A DNA stretch of 64,000 bases from Rhodospirillales bacterium 24-66-33 (GTDB lineage: Bacteria; Pseudomonadota; Alphaproteobacteria; Reyranellales; Reyranellaceae), in assembly GCA_002281855.1 (NCBI GenBank), contig NCHQ01000007.1, forward strand, positions 144,766 to 208,765, read 5' to 3'. Shown piece by piece: positions 8,067-17,115 of the stretch (its first letter is position 1; each line of letters opens with the position of its first letter). A model generated the notes under the pieces. The model was given only the letters and a program-made list of their open reading frames with translations, searched no databases and was not told the DNA's origin. The position numbers and the translations under genes are program-made.

Positions 8067-9323
8067 ATGGACGACTCCGAATTCCACCGGCTGAAGCGCC
8101 TGCCGCCCTATGTGTTCGCGGAAGTGAACGCGATGAAGGCGCGAGCTCGCGCCGCCGGGCAGGACGTCATCGACCTCGGCATGGGCAATCCCGACCTGCC
8201 GACCGCCCCGCACATCGTAGCCAAGCTCGCCGAGGCCGCCGCCAATCCGCGCGCCCACGGCTACTCCGCTTCGCGCGGCATTCCCGGCCTGCGCAAGGCG
8301 CAGGCTGCCTACTATGCGCGCCGCTTCGGGGTGGAGCTCGATCCGGACAGTGAGATCATCGTCACCTTGGGATCGAAGGAGGGGCTGGCCAACCTGGCGC
8401 AGGCGATCACCTCGCCCGGCGACACGGTGCTGGTGCCCAATCCCAGCTACCCGATCCATCCCTATGGCTTCATCATCGCCGGCGGCTCGGTGCGCCACAT
8501 CCCGGTGCCGGGCTCGACCTCGATCGATGACTTCCTGCCGGCGCTCGAGCGCGCGGTGCGGCATGCGGTCCCGAAGCCACTGGCGCTGGTCCTGAACTAC
8601 CCGTCGAACCCGACCGCGCAGGTCGTCGACCTCGATTTCTATGCGGCCATCGTCGATTTCTGCAAACGCCAGGGCATCTGGATCCTGTCCGACCTCGCCT
8701 ATGCCGAGATCTATTTCGACGGCGTGCCGCCGCCGTCGGTGCTGCAGGTGCCGGGCGCGCGCGACATCGCCATCGAGTTCACCTCGATGAGCAAGACCTA
8801 CTCCATGGCCGGTTGGCGCATGGGCTTCGCGGCCGGCAACAAGACGCTCATCCAGGCGCTGACCCGCATCAAATCCTACCTCGACTACGGCGCCTTCACG
8901 CCGATCCAGGTGGCGGCGACGGCGGCGCTGAACGGGCCGCAGGACTGCATCGAAGAGGCGCGGAACACCTACAAGGAGCGCCGCGACGTGCTGATCGATG
9001 GGTTGCGCGGCGCGGGCTGGGATCTGCCTTCGCCGTCGGCGAGCATGTTCGCCTGGGCGCCGCTGCCCAAGGATTTCGCCGAACTGGGCTCGCTCGCCTT
9101 TTCGAAGCTGCTGCTGACGCAGGCCAACGTGGCGCTGTCGCCCGGCATCGGCTTCGGCGAGCATGGCGACGCGCACGTTCGAATCGCGCTCGTCGAGAAC
9201 AAGCACCGTATCCGCCAGGCCGTGCGCAACATCCGGCAGGTGTTGGTCGATCCGGGGAGGTCGATCGACCTCTATCTGCGCGGTGTTGGGGACAACATCA
9301 CACCGATCAAGGCTCGCGCCTGA
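8067..9323 (+). CDS. pyridoxal-phosphate aminotransferase, AlaC/DapL-like class I
   Basis: 418 residues of the fold-type I aminotransferase family. The opening DVIDLGMGNPDLPTAPHIV matches AlaC/LL-diaminopimelate-type enzymes. The PLP-binding lysine is in SMSKTYSMAGWRMGF at about residue 247, and the substrate-carboxylate arginine region is HVRIALVENKHRI. The most likely role is glutamate-pyruvate or related amino-acid transamination. ATG at 8067 has AAGGAAG upstream and lies just after the lipoprotein stop. Homoserine dehydrogenase follows 25 bp later, a common alphaproteobacterial pairing, so both probably serve amino-acid synthesis. Confidence 0.9.
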   Translation: MDDSEFHRLKRLPPYVFAEVNAMKARARAAGQDVIDLGMGNPDLPTAPHIVAKLAEAAANPRAHGYSASRGIPGLRKAQAAYYARRFGVELDPDSEIIVTLGSKEGLANLAQAITSPGDTVLVPNPSYPIHPYGFIIAGGSVRHIPVPGSTSIDDFLPALERAVRHAVPKPLALVLNYPSNPTAQVVDLDFYAAIVDFCKRQGIWILSDLAYAEIYFDGVPPPSVLQVPGARDIAIEFTSMSKTYSMAGWRMGFAAGNKTLIQALTRIKSYLDYGAFTPIQVAATAALNGPQDCIEEARNTYKERRDVLIDGLRGAGWDLPSPSASMFAWAPLPKDFAELGSLAFSKLLLTQANVALSPGIGFGEHGDAHVRIALVENKHRIRQAVRNIRQVLVDPGRSIDLYLRGVGDNITPIKARA

Positions 9324-9348
9324 CCCTATCCTGTCGTATCAGGCGCCC

Positions 9349-10641
9349 ATGAAATCTCCTCTCAGGATCGGCATCGCCGGGCTCGGCACCGTGGGTGCAG
9401 GCGTGGTGAAGCTGCTGGCCGAACATGGCCGGCTTCTCGCGTTGCGCGGCGGTCGGCCGCTCAAGATCGTCGCCGTCAGCGCCCGCAGCAAGGCGAAGAA
9501 GCGCGACATCGACCTCTCGGGCCTGCGCTGGGAGAAGGACCCGATGGCGCTGGCAACCGCGCCGGACATCGACGTCGTCGTCGAACTGATCGGCGGCTCT
9601 GGGGGCGTGGCGCGCCGGCTGGTGCAGAAGGCACTGGCCTCGGGCAAGCACGTCGTCACCGCCAACAAGGCGCTGCTGGCGATGCACGGCGCGGAGCTCG
9701 CTGCGGCGGCCGAGAAAAAACAGTCGATCCTCGCCTTCGAGGCGGCGGTGGCCGGCGGCATTCCGATCATCAAGGCCCTGCGAGAGGGCCTGGTCGGCAA
9801 CCGCGTGAAGCGGCTCTACGGAATCCTCAACGGGACCTGCAACTACATCCTGACGACGATGCGCGAGACCGGCCGTGACTTCAACGTCGTGCTGGCCGAG
9901 GCGCAGGCCGCGGGATACGCCGAAGCCGATCCCACCTTCGACGTCGACGGCATTGACGCAGCCCACAAGCTCGCAGTCCTGACCGGCGCCGCCTTCGGCG
10001 CCCGGGTCGACTTTGCCGGCGTGCACGTCGAGGGCATCCGGCGCGTCACCTCGATGGACATCCAGTTCGCCGAGGAGCTCGGCTACCGCATCAAGCTGCT
10101 CGGCCTGGCGCGCGAGACGCGCCACGGCATCGAGCAGCGCGTTCATCCCTGCATGGTGCCGCTCGATACGCCGATCGCCCACATCGAAGGCGTGTTCAAC
10201 GCCGTCGTGGTCGAGGGCGACTTCGTCGGCACGACGATGTTCCAGGGCCGCGGCGCCGGGCAGGGGCCGACCGCTTCTGCCGTCGTGGCCGATCTCGTGG
10301 ACGTGGCGCGCGGACGGCACATGCCGGCGTTCGTCGTCCCGGCCGACCGGCTTGCCACCAAGAAGGCCTCGCCGATCGATCGCCACGTCGGCGCCTATTA
10401 CATTCGCCTCATGGTGCAGGACCGGCCGGGCGTCATTGCCGCCGTGTCGGGCGCGCTTGCCAAGGAACGCATCTCGCTCGAATCGATGCTGCAGCGCGGA
10501 CGCTCGGAGTCGGGCGAGGTGCCGGTGGTGCTGACCACTCACGAGACAGAAGAGGCTGCGATGCGGCGCGCGCTCGCGCGCATTGCCAAGCTCGGTGCCG
10601 TCGCCGAGGAGCCGTGTGTCATCAGGATCGAGAAGTTCTAG
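9349..10641 (+). CDS. hom: homoserine dehydrogenase
   Basis: 430 residues. The N-terminal NAD(P)-binding fold starts with GIAGLGTVGAGVVKLL. The catalytic domain carries the motif LNGTCNYILT and the AGYAEADPTFDVDGIDAAHK segment typical of this enzyme. A C-terminal ACT domain (roughly residues 350-430, YYIRLMVQDRPGVIAAVSG) suggests feedback control, usually by threonine. It reduces aspartate semialdehyde to homoserine for threonine and methionine synthesis. ATG at 9349 is chosen because the Rossmann fold begins five residues later. Confidence 0.97.
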   Translation: MKSPLRIGIAGLGTVGAGVVKLLAEHGRLLALRGGRPLKIVAVSARSKAKKRDIDLSGLRWEKDPMALATAPDIDVVVELIGGSGGVARRLVQKALASGKHVVTANKALLAMHGAELAAAAEKKQSILAFEAAVAGGIPIIKALREGLVGNRVKRLYGILNGTCNYILTTMRETGRDFNVVLAEAQAAGYAEADPTFDVDGIDAAHKLAVLTGAAFGARVDFAGVHVEGIRRVTSMDIQFAEELGYRIKLLGLARETRHGIEQRVHPCMVPLDTPIAHIEGVFNAVVVEGDFVGTTMFQGRGAGQGPTASAVVADLVDVARGRHMPAFVVPADRLATKKASPIDRHVGAYYIRLMVQDRPGVIAAVSGALAKERISLESMLQRGRSESGEVPVVLTTHETEEAAMRRALARIAKLGAVAEEPCVIRIEKF

Positions 10642-10671
10642 AGGGCGCCGGGAGGCGCCACGGAGGGAATA

Positions 10672-11667
10672 ATGGCCGATACGAAAGACCAGACAGGCAA
10701 GATGGATCGCAACCTCGCGCTGGAAGCGGTGCGGGTGACAGAGGCGGCGGCCCTCGCGGCTTCCAAGCTGATGGGCCGCGGCGACGAGAAGATGGCTGAC
10801 CAGGCGGCGGTCGACGCGATGCGGACCACGCTCAACTCGCTGGCCATCGAAGGCACCGTGGTGATCGGCGAGGGCGAGCGCGACGAGGCGCCCATGCTCT
10901 ACATCGGCGAGAAGGTCGGCAGTGGTGGCCCGAAGATCGACATCGCGCTCGATCCGCTCGAAGGCACGACCATCACCGCCAAGGGCCTGCCCAATTCGCT
11001 CGCCGTCATGGCAATGGCCGAGCATGGCGGCTTCCTCAACGCGCCCGACGTCTACATGGAGAAGATCGCCGTTGGCGGCGGCCTGCCAGAGGGCATCGTC
11101 GATCTCGACAAGAGCGTGGCGCAGAACCTGAACGACCTGGCCAAGGCCAAGAAGCTCGACGTCAACGACCTCGTGGTCTGCATCCTCGACCGGCCGCGTC
11201 ATTCGGAACTGATCGCCAGGGTCCGCGAAGCCGGCGCGCGCATCATGCTGATCGGCGACGGCGACGTCTCGGGCGTGATCGCCACGTCGACCGGCGATTC
11301 CGGCATCGACATCTACATGGGCTCGGGCGGCGCGCCGGAAGGCGTGCTGGCGGCCGCGGCGCTGCGGGCGATCGGCGGCCAGATCCAGGGCCGGCTGCTG
11401 TTCCGCAACGACGACGAGAAGGCCCGCGCCAAGAAGTGGGGCATCACCGACCTCAACCGCAAATACTCCATGACCGACATGGCCAAGGGCGACGTGATGT
11501 TCGCGGCCACGGGCGTGACTTCGGGATCGATGCTGAAGGGCGTACGCCGCTACCACGACGGCGCCGAGACGCATTCGATCGTCATGCGGTCCAAGACCGG
11601 CACGGTGCGCTGGGTGTCTGCACGTCATAATTATTCGGTGAAGACCGGCCTGCCGAGCTGGGCGTAA
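10672..11667 (+). CDS. glpX: class II fructose-1,6-bisphosphatase
   Basis: 331 residues, the normal GlpX length. Metal and substrate motifs are visible: VIGEGERDEAPMLYIGE near residue 63 and DIALDPLEGTTITAKG near residue 90. The later GDGDVSGVIA and YMGSGGAPEGVLAAAALRA are also characteristic. It hydrolyses fructose-1,6-bisphosphate to fructose-6-phosphate in gluconeogenesis. The start has GGAGG nearby (acggagggaataATG). It follows hom by 30 bp, and the order hom-glpX-recJ is widely conserved in alphaproteobacteria. Confidence 0.96.
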   Translation: MADTKDQTGKMDRNLALEAVRVTEAAALAASKLMGRGDEKMADQAAVDAMRTTLNSLAIEGTVVIGEGERDEAPMLYIGEKVGSGGPKIDIALDPLEGTTITAKGLPNSLAVMAMAEHGGFLNAPDVYMEKIAVGGGLPEGIVDLDKSVAQNLNDLAKAKKLDVNDLVVCILDRPRHSELIARVREAGARIMLIGDGDVSGVIATSTGDSGIDIYMGSGGAPEGVLAAAALRAIGGQIQGRLLFRNDDEKARAKKWGITDLNRKYSMTDMAKGDVMFAATGVTSGSMLKGVRRYHDGAETHSIVMRSKTGTVRWVSARHNYSVKTGLPSWA

Positions 11668-11728
11668 GCCCGGCTGCGTCGGCCGACGACCGGCGCGTGT
11701 TCCCCGCGCCCTGGGTTGGGGTGGCCGC

Positions 11729-13549
11729 ATGTTCGACGTTTCGAGAACCGAGCGCCCGGCGTTTCTGGGTGTCGAGCGCTCGCTGACCGGAAAGCGCTGG
11801 GCCACCCGGCTCGGCGACGAGCGGCAGGCGCTGGCCATTGCCCAACGCCACGGCCTGCCCGACGCCATCTGCCGGCTTCTGGCGGCGCGCGATGTCGGGC
11901 TCGATTCTGTCGGCGATTTCCTCGAGCCGACCTTGCGCAAGTTCCTGCCCGACCCGTCGCATCTCAAGGACATGGACGTCGCAGTCGATCGTCTGGTGCG
12001 CGCCGTGCAGACAGGCGAGCGTATCGTCGTGTTCGGAGACTATGACGTCGATGGCGCCACCTCGTCGGCGCTCCTGCTGCGCTTCTTCCGCGCCATCGGC
12101 GGCAATATCGGCGTGTATATCCCGGACCGCCGCAAGGAGGGCTATGGGCCCAATGCGCCGGCCCTCCTGAAGATCAGGGAGGAGGGGGCCTCCATCGTCG
12201 TCACGGTCGATTGCGGCATCACCGCCTTCGAGCCGCTGGCCGAGGCCAGGCGCGTCGGGCTCGATCTCATTGTGATCGACCACCATATGGCGGAGATCGC
12301 GTTGCCCGACGCCGTGGCCGTGGTCGATCCCAACCGGCTCGACGACGACAGCCCGCACAAGCATCTCGCTGCCGTCGGCGTCGCCTTTCTCCTCTGCGTA
12401 GGGGTCAATCGCGCGCTGCGCAGGGCGGACTGGTACGGCACGTCGCGTCCCGAACCGGATTTGCGGCAATGGCTCGATCTCGTGGCCCTGGGCACCGTCT
12501 GCGACGTGGTCCCCTTGCTCGGCGTCAACCGTGCGCTGGTGAAGGCCGGCCTCCAGGTCATGGCGCAGCGCGGCAATGCCGGGCTGTCGGCCCTGGCCGA
12601 CGTGGCCCGCATGAAGGAGGCGCCCGAGGCCTACCATCTCGGCTTCCTCCTGGGCCCGCGGGTCAATGCCGGCGGCCGGGTCGGTCAGGCCGACCTGGGC
12701 GCACGTCTGCTTTCCAGCGACGATCCGCACGAGGTCGGCGCGCTGGCGGTGCGGCTCGACGAGTTCAACGCCGAGCGTCGCGCCATCGAGCGCGACGTGC
12801 TGGACCAGGCGATCACGCGGATCGAAGGCCTGTACGGGCCTGACAGCAAGAACCTGCCGTCGGTGCTGGTCGTCGAAAGCGAGGGCTGGCATGTCGGTGT
12901 GATCGGCATCGTGGCCAGCCGCCTGGTCGAGCGATATGCGCGCCCCGCGTTCGTGATCGGCATGGATGGCGCCCTGGGCAAGGGGTCTGGCCGCTCGGTG
13001 CGCGGCGTCGATCTCGGCGCGGCGGTGATCGCGGCGCGGCAGGCGGGCCTGCTGGTGAACGGGGGCGGGCATGCAATGGCCGCCGGGCTGACGGTGGCGC
13101 GCGACTGGCTACCCGAGCTCAATCGCTTCCTGGACGAGCGGATCGCTCCGCAGCTGGGGGCTGCGCCGCCGGTTCGCGAACTGGGGATCGATGCCGCCCT
13201 GGCGCCCGCGGCCGCCACTGCCGAGTTGGTCTCGATGATCGAACGCGCCGGTCCTTTCGGGGCGGGCAATGCCCAGCCGCGCTTCGCCCTGACCGGGGTG
13301 AGGGTGAGCTATGCCCAGCCCGTCGGCGAGGGGCATGTCCGCTGCACGCTGGTGGGTGCCGAGCGCGGCCGGGTCGACGCCATCGCCTTCCGGGCCGCCC
13401 AGAGTGCCTTGGGACCGGCGCTGCTCGATTCTGCACGTCCCGTGCTGCATGTGGCGGGGGCGCTGCGGATCGACCGTTTCGGCGGCCGCGAAACGGTCCG
13501 CCTGCAGATCGACGATGCCGCCACGACGGCAGGCTCTGTGCTCGCTTGA
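11729..13549 (+). CDS. recJ: single-stranded-DNA-specific exonuclease RecJ
   Basis: 606 residues. The DHH phosphoesterase domain shows FGDYDVDGATSSALLLRFF near residue 103, TVDCGIT, and VIDHHMAE near residue 185, whose Asp-His-His binds the catalytic metals. The DHHA1 domain follows, with GGGHAMAAGLTV near residue 445 and a C-terminal OB-like part. RecJ degrades single-stranded DNA 5' to 3' in recombination and mismatch repair. It is the last gene of the hom-glpX-recJ run, and tRNA-Glu begins 42 bp after its stop. Confidence 0.96.
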   Translation: MFDVSRTERPAFLGVERSLTGKRWATRLGDERQALAIAQRHGLPDAICRLLAARDVGLDSVGDFLEPTLRKFLPDPSHLKDMDVAVDRLVRAVQTGERIVVFGDYDVDGATSSALLLRFFRAIGGNIGVYIPDRRKEGYGPNAPALLKIREEGASIVVTVDCGITAFEPLAEARRVGLDLIVIDHHMAEIALPDAVAVVDPNRLDDDSPHKHLAAVGVAFLLCVGVNRALRRADWYGTSRPEPDLRQWLDLVALGTVCDVVPLLGVNRALVKAGLQVMAQRGNAGLSALADVARMKEAPEAYHLGFLLGPRVNAGGRVGQADLGARLLSSDDPHEVGALAVRLDEFNAERRAIERDVLDQAITRIEGLYGPDSKNLPSVLVVESEGWHVGVIGIVASRLVERYARPAFVIGMDGALGKGSGRSVRGVDLGAAVIAARQAGLLVNGGGHAMAAGLTVARDWLPELNRFLDERIAPQLGAAPPVRELGIDAALAPAAATAELVSMIERAGPFGAGNAQPRFALTGVRVSYAQPVGEGHVRCTLVGAERGRVDAIAFRAAQSALGPALLDSARPVLHVAGALRIDRFGGRETVRLQIDDAATTAGSVLA

Positions 13550-13591
13550 TTTCTGGCGTTCAAGCCGGTATCTCAGCCGCTCTTCGGCTTC

Positions 13592-13667
13592 GTTCCCTTC
13601 GTCTAGAGGCCTAGGACACTGCCCTTTCACGGCGGCGACACGGGTTCGAATCCCGTAGGGAACGCCA
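13592..13667 (+). tRNA. tRNA-Glu (anticodon TTC)
   Basis: A 76-nt cloverleaf. The acceptor stem GTTCCCT (13592-13598) pairs with AGGGAAC (13657-13663), then discriminator G and an encoded CCA (13665-13667). The anticodon stem ctgcc/ggcgg has one T-G wobble and encloses loop cTTTCac with anticodon TTC at 13626-13628. The T arm contains the invariant GGTTCGAATCC. The sequence closely follows the common bacterial tRNA-Glu. Confidence 0.97.
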
Positions 13668-13835
13668 AGTCCTCCTGTGGCTTGGTCCGGCATGGCGCCT
13701 CGGCGCTACCTCCACGAATATATGAGACCAATCCTCTTCACGCGCGTTCCTCGCGGCGCGCCGTGCAACGGGTCCTGACCCGACTGCATTGAGTGGGTGT
13801 CTGGAGTTTCCAACCCACCAGCGAAGATGTGCACC

Positions 13836-14024
13836 ATGAGCAGGTACCCGCCCGTACCGCCCGCGGCCCGCAGCCCGAAGGGGCCATGCTCCGATCCCGC
13901 CTCTGTCGAGAAGACGAGCCAGGAGGATGCCCGGCGTGCCCAGCAGACGACCAACCTCGAGGATCAGGGCGATTCCGGAAATATCTCCCAGTACACCAAC
14001 CAGGGCTACCAGCGGCATCGCTGA
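13836..14024 (+). CDS. small hydrophilic protein of unknown function
   Basis: 62 residues from ATG 13836 (an in-frame GTG at 13797 would add 13). The C-terminal half, reading TTNLEDQGDSGNISQYTNQG and ending QRHR, resembles the short NxxQQGDxxNIxQNTxNQGYQQDR tail I associate with small uncharacterised rhizobial proteins; that link is from memory and unverified. It has no signal peptide or membrane segment and would be very polar. The ribosome-binding site is weak. It lies alone between tRNA-Glu and the FNR-box promoter. Confidence 0.5.
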   Translation: MSRYPPVPPAARSPKGPCSDPASVEKTSQEDARRAQQTTNLEDQGDSGNISQYTNQGYQRHR

Positions 14025-14235
14025 CGAGGTTGCCATTTCCGAGCATCCCGCGAGCAAGCGCATCGGCGGACCCGGCGCTTCGCATGAGAACCGCCAGGAG
14101 CCCGGGAAGTCGCGACCGGCGCGCCCCCGGCCCGAGGAGAGCAAGAGCGATAAGCGGACCGGAATTTCCGGCGGCGGCGGCGAGCGCGATTCGCATCACA
14201 CGCACGATCCCAGCCTGACGGGAGACCACGCCTGA
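13927..14235 (+). CDS. possible second small hydrophilic protein (uncertain)
   Basis: An open frame overlapping the previous gene in another phase. Its part downstream of 14024 is strongly hydrophilic (KSRPARPRPEESKSDKRTG, then GGGGERDSHHTHDPS) and has a GC-rich third codon position, which argues for coding. The upstream overlapping part looks like a shadow of the other frame. If real, the true start is probably near 14020, but no ATG or GTG with a ribosome-binding site is visible there. Listed only as a possibility. Confidence 0.25.
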   Translation: MPGVPSRRPTSRIRAIPEISPSTPTRATSGIADEVAISEHPASKRIGGPGASHENRQEPGKSRPARPRPEESKSDKRTGISGGGGERDSHHTHDPSLTGDHA

Positions 14236-14254
14236 GCCTCGGCGACGAGGGCCT

Positions 14255-14268
14255 TTGACTTAAGTCAA
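14255..14268. promoter_or_regulatory. FNR/FixK-type box 1
   Basis: TTGAC-TTAA-GTCAA is a perfect dyad matching the TTGA-N6-TCAA class recognised by FNR/FixK proteins with an E-x-x-S-R recognition helix. The regulator encoded at 16182 has exactly that helix. The box ends 22 bp before a -10-like CACAAT (14291-14296). This puts its centre at -41.5 of a start near 14303, the classic activating position. The next gene starts at 14321. Confidence 0.75.
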
Positions 14269-14290
14269 CACGAAGGGCGATGGCGACGCG

Positions 14291-14296
14291 CACAAT
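14291..14296 (+). promoter_or_regulatory. putative -10 element of the FNR-box promoter
   Basis: CACAAT matches four of six bases of TATAAT. It stands 22 bp downstream of FNR box 1, as required for a class II FNR-activated promoter. Transcription would begin near 14303, leaving a short leader to the gene at 14321. No -35 hexamer is present, as expected when the box replaces it. Confidence 0.45.
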
Positions 14297-14320
14297 GGCT
14301 CCGTTTAGCGGAGGCCCATC

Positions 14321-14542
14321 GTGATGCGGAGCATCGTCCTTTTGATTGCCATGGCAGGAGCGACCTGCGGGTGTGATCAGTTCGACAATATGTCGACCGG
14401 CCAGAAGGGCGCCGTCACGGGCGCTGCTCTCGGCACCGGCATCGGCATGGTGTCCGGCGGAAGCTTCGGCCAGGTCGTGGGCGCGGGCCTTATCGGCGGC
14501 GCGGTCGGCTATATCGGCGGCACCGCCATCGGCAACAAGTAG
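14321..14542 (+). CDS. glycine-zipper envelope protein, possible lipoprotein
   Basis: 73 residues (GTG at 14321 or ATG at 14324; GGAG lies at 14310-14313). A hydrophobic N-terminus with cysteines (AGATCGCDQ) may be a lipoprotein signal. The rest is a glycine-zipper hairpin (AALGTGIGMVSGGSFGQVVG then GLIGGAVGYIGG) like that of small outer-membrane SlyB/OsmB-like stress proteins. First gene downstream of FNR box 1, so probably induced at low oxygen. The HdeA-like gene starts 18 bp later. Confidence 0.7.
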   Translation: MMRSIVLLIAMAGATCGCDQFDNMSTGQKGAVTGAALGTGIGMVSGGSFGQVVGAGLIGGAVGYIGGTAIGNK

Positions 14543-14560
14543 CGGTTTCGGGGCGGTCCA

Positions 14561-14893
14561 ATGAGAACCGGGATGCTTGCCGCGCTCATCGCCTTCGCCG
14601 CCATCGTGGCTGCAGACGCGGGCGCGCAGACGCAGGGACTGACTTTCGAGCGCGCGGCCTACGTCACCTGTCGGGAAGCCCACGCTCTGCCTCGGAGCCA
14701 GCGCGTCGCGCTGGCGGAGTTCCTCGCCGACCATGTCGCCCGGCATCGCGGCGTCACGATCCCGGACGGCGACCAGGGAGCCCAGCTCGCGAGCCTGGTT
14801 CGGGGCGGCTGCACGATTTCTCCCGATGCCTATCTCTTCGTGGTGATCGATCGCGCCGTCGCCGCCGAGGCCGGCAAGCTCCCGAAACCTTGA
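14561..14893 (+). CDS. HdeA-like small periplasmic protein
   Basis: 110 residues with a signal peptide of about 23 residues ending GAQ. The mature domain of ~85 residues has two cysteines, one in AAYVTCREAH and one in RGGCTISPD, with a helical segment (VALAEFLADHVARH) between them. This arrangement is that of HdeA/HdeB-type acid-stress chaperones, which carry a single disulphide. The match is by pattern, not by close identity. It is cotranscribed with the glycine-zipper gene before it and the antiporter gene 22 bp after it. Confidence 0.55.
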   Translation: MRTGMLAALIAFAAIVAADAGAQTQGLTFERAAYVTCREAHALPRSQRVALAEFLADHVARHRGVTIPDGDQGAQLASLVRGGCTISPDAYLFVVIDRAVAAEAGKLPKP

Positions 14894-14915
14894 CGAAGCG
14901 GTTGGAACGGCTCCG

Positions 14916-16010
14916 ATGAACGCAGTCCGTCGTGTCCTGGCCGAAGCACCGCTGTCGTGGCTGCTGCTGGCCGTGCCGATCGCCGCAGGAATGCATCACG
15001 CGCGGCCCGACGCGCCGCTCCTGGTCTTCGGACTGGCCTGCGTCGCCATCATCCCGCTGGCGGGTCTCCTCGGCGTGGCGACAGAGAAGCTGGCGGTACG
15101 ACTTGGCGAGGGTATCGGGGGCTTCCTCAATGCGACGCTCGGTAACGCCGCGGAACTGATCATCGCCCTGGTGGCCCTGCGTGCCGGCATGCTCGACGTC
15201 GTCAAGGCGTCGCTCACCGGCTCGATCATCGGGAATCTTCTGCTCGTTCTTGGTGCGGCCTTCCTGGCCGGCGGTCTCCGGCACAAGGTTCAGAGCTTCG
15301 CCACCATTGGCGTTCGGACGCAGATCGGCATGATGGCGCTGGCCGCGATCGCGATTCTGGTTCCTTCAATCTTCGCTGCGCTCGGCTCGGCCGAGATGGC
15401 GAGCAAGTCGATCAGCTACAGTGTTGTCGTGTCGGTCCTCCTTCTGGGCGTCTATGCTCTCAGCTTGGTATTCCTGTTGCGCACCCATGCCGACCTGTTC
15501 CGGGGCGGGGAGCCGGCTGGCCAACCGGAGCCACATGGGCTGCCGTGGTCCGTTTCCCTCACGGTCGGCGTGATGTCCACGGTCACCCTGCTGATCGTGT
15601 GGATGAGCGAGATCCTGGTCGGCACCGTAGAGCACGCCGCCTCTGCCCTGGGCCTCTCCAACCTGTTCATCGGTGTCGTCGTGGTCGCGGTGGTCGGCAA
15701 TGCGGCGGAGCACAGCACCGCTGTGCTGGTCGCGATGCGCAATCGCATGGAGATGGCTGTCGGCATCGCCATCGGCAGCAGCACGCAAATCGCGTTGTTC
15801 GTCGCGCCCTTGCTTGTACTCCTCAGCCTTGTCATCGCGCCGCAGCCGCTCAGCCTGGCCTTTTCCGGCGTCGAGGTCTTCCTGGTGCTGGCCGCGACCT
15901 TCATCGCCTCGATCCTCATCGTGGACGGCAAGTCGACCTGGTTCACCGGCGTGCAGCTCATTGCCGTCTATCTCGTGATGGCAATCACCGTGTTCGCGAT
16001 TCCCGGCTAG
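14916..16010 (+). CDS. calcium/proton exchanger (ChaA/Cax family)
   Basis: 364 residues and about 11 membrane segments. Both CaCA alpha-repeats are evident: [17 protein letters not shown] near residue 72 and [20 protein letters not shown] near residue 265. Each carries the GNAxE signature with the acidic residue that binds cation. The protein should export Ca2+ in exchange for protons across the inner membrane. It is the third gene behind FNR box 1. Cax proteins in bacteria are often tied to alkaline or salt stress. Confidence 0.93.
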   Translation: MNAVRRVLAEAPLSWLLLAVPIAAGMHHARPDAPLLVFGLACVAIIPLAGLLGVATEKLAVRLGEGIGGFLNATLGNAAELIIALVALRAGMLDVVKASLTGSIIGNLLLVLGAAFLAGGLRHKVQSFATIGVRTQIGMMALAAIAILVPSIFAALGSAEMASKSISYSVVVSVLLLGVYALSLVFLLRTHADLFRGGEPAGQPEPHGLPWSVSLTVGVMSTVTLLIVWMSEILVGTVEHAASALGLSNLFIGVVVVAVVGNAAEHSTAVLVAMRNRMEMAVGIAIGSSTQIALFVAPLLVLLSLVIAPQPLSLAFSGVEVFLVLAATFIASILIVDGKSTWFTGVQLIAVYLVMAITVFAIPG

Positions 16011-16081
16011 CGGATCATGCCGCTGCAGTTCGCCGTGGGGGGGGCTGCCGCCTGCACCTGCAGCATCGCTATCCATGCCCT

Positions 16082-16098
16082 GGCCTCCCGGGGAGGCC
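16082..16098. repeat. short hairpin after the antiporter gene
   Basis: GGCCTCC at 16082-16088 and GGAGGCC at 16092-16098 form a perfect 7-bp stem with a 3-base loop. It lies 71 bp after the antiporter stop and 83 bp before the regulator gene. There is no T-run, so it could be a factor-dependent or weak terminator, or chance in GC-rich DNA. Confidence 0.3.
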
Positions 16099-16181
16099 AC
16101 CGCCGCATCGACCGGTGCGAGGGTAAACCCGGACGGTCACTTCTGCGTGGGCTTGTGGTCTTCTGATCACTGGAATGATAT

Positions 16182-16952
16182 GTGCACTTGGTGCGCAACC
16201 ACACAAGCTTGTCCGGACCGACGGCGGTCGGACTGCCGAGGGCCCAGCTGCCCTCGGTCCTGCCTTGTGACACATGCATTGGCCGGACGCTGAACCTGTG
16301 CCGGCCGTTGGATGACGCGAGACTGAAGCACCTTTTGTCTCTTGGCGGCGTCCGGCACTGGAAGAAGAACGATACCCTCTTTCGTGCGGGCGACCCGATC
16401 GGGTCCTTTTTCAAGATTCGCAAAGGCGTCGTCGCGGTCTTCCACATGCTCGATGACGGCCGCCGGCAGATCACGGCGTTGCGCGCGCCCGGCGATTGCG
16501 TTGGCTATCTTGACAAGAATGGCAGCTACGCCTTCGAAGGCGTGGCCCTCACCGACGTAGAGGCCTGCGCCTTCGACCGGCGCAAGTTCGACGCCTTCGT
16601 TGCCCAGCATTCCGACCTCGCGGCCGCGCTTGCGGAGGCGTTGTCGAGTGCATTGAAGCAGGTCGGTTTTCTGACTCTGGTTCTCGGCCGGCTCCGTTCG
16701 ACGGAGCGGGTAGCGCATTTCCTTGCGGAGATCAGCGCGCTGTATACCGAGCGCCATGTCTCGTTGGCGCAGCCCCTGACGCTGCACATGGGCCGGCAGG
16801 AGATCGCCGACTATCTTGGCCTCACGATCGAGACCGTGAGCCGATCCATCGGCAAACTGAAGAGCCGCAATATCATTGCTCTGATCGAGAGCGGCGAGGT
16901 CGTGATCCTCGATTTCGAGAAGCTTCGGCAGGCCGGCAAGGTGACGGCTTAG
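16182..16952 (+). CDS. Crp/Fnr-family transcriptional regulator with [4Fe-4S] cysteines (FnrL type)
   Basis: 256 residues. Three N-terminal cysteines, Cys29, Cys32 and Cys40, are spaced C-x2-C-x7-C as in alphaproteobacterial FnrL. A fourth, Cys129 (DVEACAFDRRKF), aligns with E. coli FNR Cys122. Together they should hold an oxygen-labile iron-sulphur cluster. The cyclic-nucleotide-like beta-roll spans about residues 45-135. The C-terminal helix-turn-helix contains MGRQEIADYLGLTIETVSRS, whose E-x-x-S-R is the FNR/FixK code for TTGA half-sites. Two such boxes flank this gene (14255, 16997), making it the likely local controller of the stress cluster. Confidence 0.93.
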   Translation: MHLVRNHTSLSGPTAVGLPRAQLPSVLPCDTCIGRTLNLCRPLDDARLKHLLSLGGVRHWKKNDTLFRAGDPIGSFFKIRKGVVAVFHMLDDGRRQITALRAPGDCVGYLDKNGSYAFEGVALTDVEACAFDRRKFDAFVAQHSDLAAALAEALSSALKQVGFLTLVLGRLRSTERVAHFLAEISALYTERHVSLAQPLTLHMGRQEIADYLGLTIETVSRSIGKLKSRNIIALIESGEVVILDFEKLRQAGKVTA

Positions 16953-16996
16953 CGCCGCACTGGCCGTCAGGCGCCGCGCATCGGCCCAGGGGAACT

Positions 16997-17010
16997 TTGA
17001 CATTGGTCAA
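16997..17010. promoter_or_regulatory. FNR/FixK-type box 2
   Basis: TTGAC-ATTG-GTCAA carries the same ten conserved bases as box 1. It lies 44 bp after the regulator stop and 106 bp before the Tat-exported protein gene. A start 41-42 bp from its centre would be near 17045. The -10 position (17033-17038, AACTCT) keeps only the A2 and T6 bases, so promoter strength is uncertain. Confidence 0.7.
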
Positions 17011-17115
17011 AGACAGGCGGCGTTGCCTGGAGAACTCTGTCCCCCATGGCGTGCTCCAGCTGGCCGACCAAGGTCGGAGGGGAAGGGACGCCAATCACGT
17101 GAGGGGGGCCCGACA

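Noticed and set aside
9307..11973. Very long open frame (888 codons) on the minus strand opposite hom, glpX and part of recJ
   Set aside because: It is antisense to well-conserved genes, has no recognisable domains, and is rich in Arg/His/Asp/Gly as expected for the reverse complement of GC-rich codons.
16082..16098. Considered as a second intrinsic terminator
   Set aside because: Stem of seven pairs without a T-run; kept only as a low-confidence hairpin.
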